Both the position numbers and the translations under genes were made by a program. A stretch of 64,000 nt of DNA from Asterias rubens (Eukaryota > Echinodermata > Asteroidea > Forcipulatida > Asteriidae): positions 1 through 64,000 of the forward strand of contig NC_047069.1 in the NCBI RefSeq assembly GCF_902459465.1, read 5' to 3'. Positions 57,954-64,000 of the stretch are shown one piece after another. The first letter of the stretch is position 1. Every line of letters starts with the position of its first letter. Under the pieces are notes generated by a model that did no database searches, was not told the DNA's origin, and saw only the letters and a program-made list of their open reading frames with translations.

Positions 57954-60900
57954 ATGAGGAGAGAACAGCTTGCAGTGGAGCTACCAGAATATGACTATCC
58001 ACCAGCATGGATTCCTATTGAAGAGGTACGGGTCTTGGTTCTTAAGCCTGGTTCAAACTTCCTATAGTTGCGAAGCGCATTTTGATGTCACAGTTGAACA
58101 CATTTCAACTTGTGATGTCAAAATTTTCACATTTGCCTTCGCAGAAGTATAAACCAGGCTTTAATCTGTGCTTAGGCAGAACTCAGGAGTCAACGGGTAG
58201 TGATATTGTTTTCAAACACAAAGAATAGCCTCAACATTCTTTAGTCGAAGAAAATCGAGTAGTCGCCTATGACGAAGACCAACTATTTTATTAGAAGTGA
58301 TATTGGAAACGATTGTGCTAAGCTCTCTTGATAAAGAATCTACACTTTTGTTAGTACAGTGGGAAGTACAGACTATGTCCTTTGTGAGCCCAAGTAATCT
58401 CCGCTCTACATCCAGGTCTCTCTTAGTTTGTCCCTCGACTTTCACTAAATTTTATGGAGCCAGAGCTTTTGCAGCGGCAGCAGCAGAATTATGGAATAGT
58501 CTTCCGGACACCATAAAACAAGCTCAAACAGTGAATTTATTTAAGACAAAGTTAAAAACACATTTATTTTTGCAATAGCCTTCAGTACTTCTTTCTGTAT
58601 CAACTAAATTTTGCTTTTGTATTTACTTCACATCTCTATTAACTTTTACTTCTCTTTTGTTTTCATCTCAAATCGCATAGGGACTTCTCTGTGATTGTGA
58701 TATGCGCTCTACACAAATGGTTCATTATTATTATTATTAACCCCACCTGACTTAAATGTAGACAAACTAGGAAGGGACATTGGGTTTGTGACAGTAGATG
58801 AAATATATGCATAAGGGACAGGGACATTGATCATATTATCATTGACCGAGGACACCACATTCAAAGTATAAGAAGTTTACTTGTATTAAACGCATCACTC
58901 TCATTATAATCTATTAAACCGTTTTGTTTTATCTACAGAGGATTGGGCACTCTGATTATGACAATAATCTGACTCAATTTCTTCTACGATCAGTTCGCTT
59001 CACTAGGAATAGGCACACAGGACAGGTAAGTATCGCAGCTACCAAACGAAACTTGGTTCAAATTTGCCTGTGGTAAACTATGGTCCTTCATTATGTCCCT
59101 TATACATCAGGCGAAATTATAAAGACAGTATACAATAAAAGTCACTTGTAAAAGTTTCAAATAAATACAGTGTCACAGCAATAACTGTGATGGTGTTATC
59201 ACACGAACATTGAATCCATCCTGCTAGAGTTAATGTCCCTGAAATTATGATATGATGTAACTAAGCCCTTACTTGATTATTGTCTCAATTGTAGCTTGGT
59301 TTTAACATCAGAGGAGGTAAAGAACATCGCTGTGGTATTTACGTCTCAAAAGTAAGTAAAGATCACAATCCATCTGTGTACAGTGTGGACAGTTTATACA
59401 GCAAAGAAAATTGCTCAATAATGAAATGAAATGACGCGTGGTCTAAAAGATCAAACTTTTAAACTTATTAAAATAATTTGTTATTGGAATACCCAATCTG
59501 AGAAACGTATCTGACATTTCTCAGATTTATATCATTGGGATAAAAACTGATACCTTTTCCATAACCACATTACTTTGAAGTGAAATGATTCTCACAATGC
59601 TCCATCCTATTAAGTTTTCATTGCCATTACTACTAAGAGTGATTAGCTTCCCAAATATGTAAAGGCTTTGACTTTCATAGAGTCTTGTAGATCAGGGCCC
59701 AATTTCATCTGCTAAGCACAAAATTTCTTCCTTGATAAAAACAAGATTGCCATCAAAATGTCCACGAGATTTTCAGGATAAGCAAACAACAGCTATATAC
59801 TGTAACAAGTAATATGCACCAAATGGAAATTTGGTTGGTAATCCTGTTTTTATCAAGGAAGAAATTTCATGCTTAGCAAATTTTTGTGCTTAGCAGCGCT
59901 ATGAAATTGGGCCCTGGATAGATATTCTCAATGCTCTAATTAGAGCCAAGCGAGAAGAGAAGATGGTGGAGAAATTTCAGTTTTAGATGTGGTAGGAAAA
60001 CCCCAGAGAATTATTCCAGGGAAAATCCATGCAGTCAAGTAAGGACTGATAACCCAATCCTCATAATGCCCTTGATGGGATTCTAACAGGGGTCCCCGTT
60101 GTGGAAGGCTAGGCAAGACACAACTACAAATCTTAAGTTTGATTGTTTTTCTGTTGAAGGTTATTCCTGATTCCAGCGCTTTCAGAGTGGGTATGAAACG
60201 AGGAGACCTTGTACTGAGTGTGAATGGAGAAGACTTTACAAATATCACCCATGATGAGGTATAGAAGTTTCTCTGAATCAAAGCCATGAACAAAACATTC
60301 AAGCTATGTCTCTAGATAGAAAGATACTAACTTAATATTCATTTTATTTTTGTAAATTTACACCTTTTAATCAATGCGGTATCCGCTGCTAAAATATATG
60401 GTTCTAAGTTCTTCTAGCTACTGGGTAATCGCGATGGTCTAGTTGATAAGACACTGCTCTAGAACTGCAAAGGACGTGGGTTTGAATCCCACCAGAGTAA
60501 TATGCCTGTAATTTTTGTTTTCACAGAGCTCAGAAAATACTTAAATATAGTATACAGTGCTAACACACATCACATACGGCTTACAAAATAATTGCATTCT
60601 TAATTAAGGAGATGAGATCAAACTATACAAAATAATTGCATTCTTAAAGGCAGTGGACACTTTTGGTAATTACTCAAAATATTTATCAGCATAAAACCTT
60701 ACTTGGTAACGAGTAATGGGGAGCTGTTGATAGTATAAAACATTGTGAGAAATGGCTCCCTCTGAAGTAACGTAGTTTTCGAGAAAGAAGTAATTTTCCA
60801 CGAATTTGATTTCGAGACCTCAGATTTAGAATTTGAGGTCTCGAAATCAAGCATCTGAAAGCACACAACTTCGTGTGACAAGGGTACTTTTTATTTCATT

Positions 60901-62597
60901 ATTATCTCGCAACTTCGACAACCGATTGAGCTCAAATTTGTTCAGGTTTGTTATTTTATGCATATGTTGAGATACACCAATAGACTCCAGTGTCTTTAAT
61001 TAAGATTCCAAATTAGATAGACACTTCTCTGTTAATGGGATATCTGGGTACAGTGAGATTACATGCATGATTGGTACAAACGTTTGTGCAGTGGAACTAG
61101 CTGAAGCGCTGAGATAAGTTTCACATATAAATTTGTTTGAATTATTTACGCTTTGTCATCTTGTAACAGTTAGTTGAATACAATCATCTAAAACTAAGCA
61201 AAATTGTTGAACATTTTACAGGATGTACAAACATTAATTTGGTTTTGTTGTAGTAATGAGATTGATTTTTAAAATATATGAATGATTTGTTTTCTCCCAG
61301 GCAGTTAAGAAACTCAAGATAGTCAAGGAAATAGAGTTGAAGCTGAAATATAGTCCATTCGGTAAGTTGTTTGTTACGTCTTCCGAACCTAGTTAGGGAT
61401 TCTTCAAAGATTTATTTGAAATTTAAATCAACTTATTGTTGGTGTTGTTTTACAAGTAAGCATAAATGTATACATACACTGGTTTTTGTGTGAGAAATGA
61501 ATTCTCACACAAAAACCACCATCAGGGTTCTAAGTTGAACAAGCATTTATTTGTAGTGTATTTTGTTACTCAATGGAATGGTGCTTCCCAGACTCAACCT
61601 CAACATTTGAACATCTTTTCTTTCTGTTAAAAATTTTGCAAAGTGGGGTATAATTAGACTGCTGGACTTGTCCGGTCAAGAGTTTACTGGCCAGGGAAGA
61701 TTCTGTAATGAAAATCTGACACAACCAGTTTTGGTGAATCAAATTGTTTAGTGCATTCCTCACCAACAGTCATCCCACATATTGTGGCTGACTGGGCGAG
61801 AAAGGTCTACATCCAGACGGGCTGTACTGCTGGGGGTCGGGGTGAAGGAAGTGGTTACTGTGTTCAAATGTAAGGGGGTGGTACAAAACACTACTTAATT
61901 TAACACATTCTTTCCAGACTCCCTAAATTAGTGAACAAGAATATTCTGTAGATGTGGGAGTGTCGTGGCCGAGCGGTTAAGAGCACCGAATTCAAACTCT
62001 GGTGTTTCTGATCAGCAGAGTGTGGGTTCGAATCCCCAGCCATGACACTTGTGTCCTTAAGCAAGACACATAACCATTGCTTCGTCTTTTGGATGGGACG
62101 TAAAGCCGTTGGTCCCATGTGTTGTGTAAACGCATGTAAAAGAACCCAGTGCACTTATCGAAAAGAGAAGGGGTTCGCCCCGGTGTTCCTGGCTGGATTG
62201 GCAGCATATTGCGCCACAGCACCTTGTAACCATTACATGGTGCTTAAGGATTAGGTCTTATATCTCAAAATTCGCCCCACTCCTTGCAGTAATAATACCT
62301 GGCGCTTTGTATCCTTTGGCAAAAGGCGCGTTATGAATACGGTTATTATTATTATTATTATTATTATTAGATCAGGCATTATTGCCAGTTGCCACCATCA
62401 TAAAGTTCTTGTACTTTTGATGTACTATCCATTACTGTGGTGTTGTTATCATAAGTGGGCACTGATTTCCTAAAGTGCATTACAACCTCAAGTAATAGCA
62501 CTTCATTTCTGCCATTTATATTCCTGATTGTGTAGGTTACAACAAGACGTATGAGCGAGTGGAGACACCACAGCATCATCCCAACAATGGAAGTTGA
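57954..62597 (+). CDS. PDZD11: PDZD11-like single PDZ-domain adaptor, 6 coding exons, 145 aa
   Basis: Exons: 57954-58025, 58939-59025, 59295-59351, 60160-60258, 61301-61361, 62536-62597. The sum is 438 nt with phase kept. The product starts MRREQLAVELPEYDYPPAWI and contains IPIEERIGHSDYDNNLTQFL. That pattern (short N-terminus, then PPAWIP...ER...H.DY.N.LTQFL) is characteristic of PDZD11 (140 aa in human, as I recall). The PDZ domain spans about residues 45-128, with the carboxylate-binding loop in LGFNIRGGKE (54-63), then VIPDSSAFRVGMKRGDLVLS and AVKKLKIVKE. Vertebrate PDZD11 binds C-termini of membrane transporters (such as ATP7A and plasma-membrane Ca-ATPase) and PLEKHA7 at junctions; the same role here is inferred from homology. 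No canonical polyA signal was found close downstream. Confidence 0.96.
58225..58740 (+). mobile_element. LINE 3' end in PDZD11 intron 1
   Basis: The open frame ending at 58578 encodes FYGARAFAAAAAELWNSLPD and TIKQAQTVNLFKTKLKTHLF, the C-terminal motif of CR1/L2-type reverse transcriptases. It is followed by GATATGCGCTCTACACAAAT and (ATT)n. Confidence 0.8.
59697..60118. mobile_element. Foldback MITE (59697-59916) followed by a SINE-like repeat
   Basis: CAGGGCCCAATTTCATCTGC and TAAGCACAAAATTTCTTCCT are inverse to AGGAAGAAATTTCATGCTTA, TTTTTGTGCTTAGCAGCGC and ATGAAATTGGGCCCTG. The following 59920-60110 matches the repeat at 21925. It lies in PDZD11 intron 3. Confidence 0.85.
60365..60580 (+). 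mobile_element. SINE-B copy, PDZD11 intron 4
   Basis: GCGGTATCCGCTGCTAAAAT, GATGGTCTAGTTGATAAGAC (A box), GACGTGGGTTTGAATCCCAC (B box) and TATACAGTGCTAACACACAT. Confidence 0.82.
60643..61001 (+). mobile_element. M1 MITE copy, right end shortened
   Basis: CTTAAAGGCAGTGGACACTT to ACACCAATAGACTCCAGTGT CTTTAA; about 30 bp normally before the right end are missing. It lies in PDZD11 intron 4. Confidence 0.88.
61960..62369 (+). mobile_element. Full-length SINE-A (tRNA-Leu/Ser-like head), about 410 bp
   Basis: The head GTCGTGGCCGAGCGGTTAAG (A box, about 61966-61976) and GTGGGTTCGAATCCCCAGC (B box, about 62025-62035) form a polymerase III promoter of the long-variable-arm tRNA type. The body contains GATGGGACGTAAAGCCGTTG, GTGCACTTATCGAAAAGAGA and AGCACCTTGTAACCATTACA. 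The end GGCAAAAGGCGCGTTATGAA TACGG runs into (TTA)n. This copy is the reference for the fragments at 15570, 22956, 28330, 38000 and 41930 and for the 106-bp array at 17660. It lies in PDZD11 intron 5. Confidence 0.93.
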
Positions 62598-63454
62598 CCA
62601 TGACGTAAGACTGATTCAAAACAGCCTTGAGAAACACCCACAAAATGTCTTATGTCTTCAACGAGGATGAGTCACAAACAAAAAGTAGATGAGTAAATAA
62701 TTTCAAAAAGTAGTTAATGGCCTGGCGTTTCGACCCTATTAGAGTCTTTTTCAGAGGCTTAATAATTTGTTACTAATAGCACACAGTAAATGTACTTACA
62801 CTAACGGGTAGATCTTTGCAGTTCGTGCATTGTGATAAACAATTATAATTCAAGGCCCATCATCACTTGTATTACTTTGAACTAACAGAAGATATCTTTG
62901 GGAATGTTTTTAATAGTGTTTTTAAGGTAAATATATTAGGTGTAGGCTGGGTTTATAAATATGGGAAAGTTTGTAAATTGAGTCTTCGGTTGCCGTCCAT
63001 GATAAAGGGATTGTGTACGTTTGGTAATTGAAACCCACTGATTGTGTCAATCCTTTATAGTTATACATGCAGAAAGAATAATCTGCAATTGGCATACACA
63101 ATCTGTCGGTAGCGCTTGTCAGATTTAAATTTGTAAAGAACATCATAAATGTTCTGAAACAGCAATGGTCTTTTCAAATAGCATGGGTCAAGTACTTAAG
63201 AATGTGACAAAACTTAAATCTGTTACATTGACAATAAGTTAAGGTGATGTCAACTTTGATAGTACTGTGACATAGTTATGGATACATAATAACAACAATT
63301 TAGCAGGCTTCTTTCAAAACTTTGAAAATCTAACAAGGTTCCATTAGCTCCAAAGGGTACATCAGATTGCATCACATGGATTATCTACAGGGTGAGTCTC
63401 TCTGGAATTAGTGAAATACAATACTTATCTACCTCATAAGCATACATGATGCTA
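62598..63454. other. PDZD11 downstream region, no further gene seen
   Basis: It probably includes the PDZD11 3'UTR of unknown length. AAAAAGTAGTTAATGGCCTG GCGTTTCGACCC at about 62705 is a dispersed repeat shared with 49866. Nothing else is recognised. Confidence 0.5.
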
Positions 63455-63712
63455 CGGGGTACGTTCGTTTAGCTTCCCTGGGTCTACCCCGCGGTGCTCA
63501 CTCGGGTGAGCCCCTGACAAGAGCTACACGATACCACTCACCGCTCACGTAGTGACGTCGTTTACCTGAGGCCAGCCCCCAAGTGACCCACTCCACAAGC
63601 AGGGCACTGGGGGCTGACCTGGGTGAGCCCCTGGAATGACGTCAAGAGCTATTCAAACGCACCGGGGCAGACCGGGGATGACCCAGGGAAGCTAAACGAA
63701 CGCACCCACTGT
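63455..63712. mobile_element. TIR element, GGGAAGCTAATCGAATGCACC family, copy 3
   Basis: The left end TTCGTTTAGCTTCCCTGGGT is inverse to ACCCAGGGAAGCTAAACGAA CGCACCCA at the right. Internal order is the same as at 7345. Confidence 0.88.
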
Positions 63713-64000
63713 AATATGGATGTACAATTGTGACTTTTGAGCAAAGGGATTTACATTGAATGGGATAGAGGAATGTTTCAAGAGAGTATTTCAACAAATC
63801 GTTGGTTTATCCACCATTACTACATGTTTGTATTAGAATTTATCTAATACCCCCATCACACCGAACTCGTTCCCACTACGTTTTGAAAAATGTACCTGAA
63901 CTGACCAAAACTGTACGCAAAGGGTGGTTGCAGTAGCAACTTTTTACGGTCTGTTTACAAACTTCATGGACGGGTTTGATCTGGAAGGTGCTCCAGAATT
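63713..64000. other. No feature recognised at the right edge
   Basis: I see no gene or repeat in the last 288 bp. CCCCCATCACACCGAACTCG may be the start of another inverted element cut by the window edge. Confidence 0.4.

Noticed and set aside
59940..60302. A 120-codon minus-strand frame in PDZD11
   Set aside because: It covers a dispersed repeat and the antisense of PDZD11 exon 4, with no independent support.
61960..62050. A genuine tRNA-Leu or tRNA-Ser gene
   Set aside because: The head continues directly into the SINE-A body and (TTA)n tail, which recur many times in the window.

Overview
This is a 64 kb piece of a eukaryotic, metazoan nuclear genome. The genes are split into many short exons with GT-AG introns. 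Four host genes can be reconstructed exon by exon, and most of the remaining sequence is repeats. The gene set, the gene structures and the dense population of short palindromic elements and tRNA-derived SINEs suggest an invertebrate deuterostome. My best guess is an echinoderm, probably a sea star, but this is an inference from repeat style and was not tested.

Layout. Positions 1-6112 are a 66-bp tandem satellite whose left edge lies outside the window; its right part is a higher-order array. Positions 6113-14690 carry no recognisable gene and are a patchwork of MITE-like elements. PLRG1 (spliceosomal WD40 protein, 13 coding exons, 516 aa) lies on the minus strand at 14691-31627. A divergent kinesin (20 coding exons, 708 aa) lies on the plus strand at 32120-46590. 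These two genes are head to head, with 492 bp between their start codons. After the kinesin 3'UTR and about 3.5 kb of repeats comes RPS3A/eS1 (minus, 6 coding exons, 267 aa, 51931-56094, with a 5'TOP-like tract). PDZD11 (plus, 6 coding exons, 145 aa, 57954-62597) is divergent from RPS3A across a 1.86 kb gap. All four exon chains keep phase at every junction and give an integral number of codons, which is strong internal support. The genes share no evident pathway: splicing, a kinesin of unknown role, the small ribosomal subunit, and a PDZ adaptor.

Repeats. The dominant family (called M1 here) has about 18 copies, roughly 385 bp when complete, with inverted ends reading TTAAAGGCAGTGGACACTAT. 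At least eight other inverted-repeat families and four or five tRNA-derived SINE families are present. There is one 5'-truncated, inactivated CR1/L2-like retrotransposon inserted into an M1 copy, and three further LINE 3' ends. Two local amplifications stand out: the 66-bp satellite, in which every unit can form a short hairpin, and an exact 106-bp array made from the body of a SINE inside a PLRG1 intron.

The most unusual gene is the kinesin. It keeps its P-loop, but its switch I consensus is degenerate and it lacks about 15-18 residues of loop L11/helix alpha-4, so it may be a kinesin with altered or lost motor activity.
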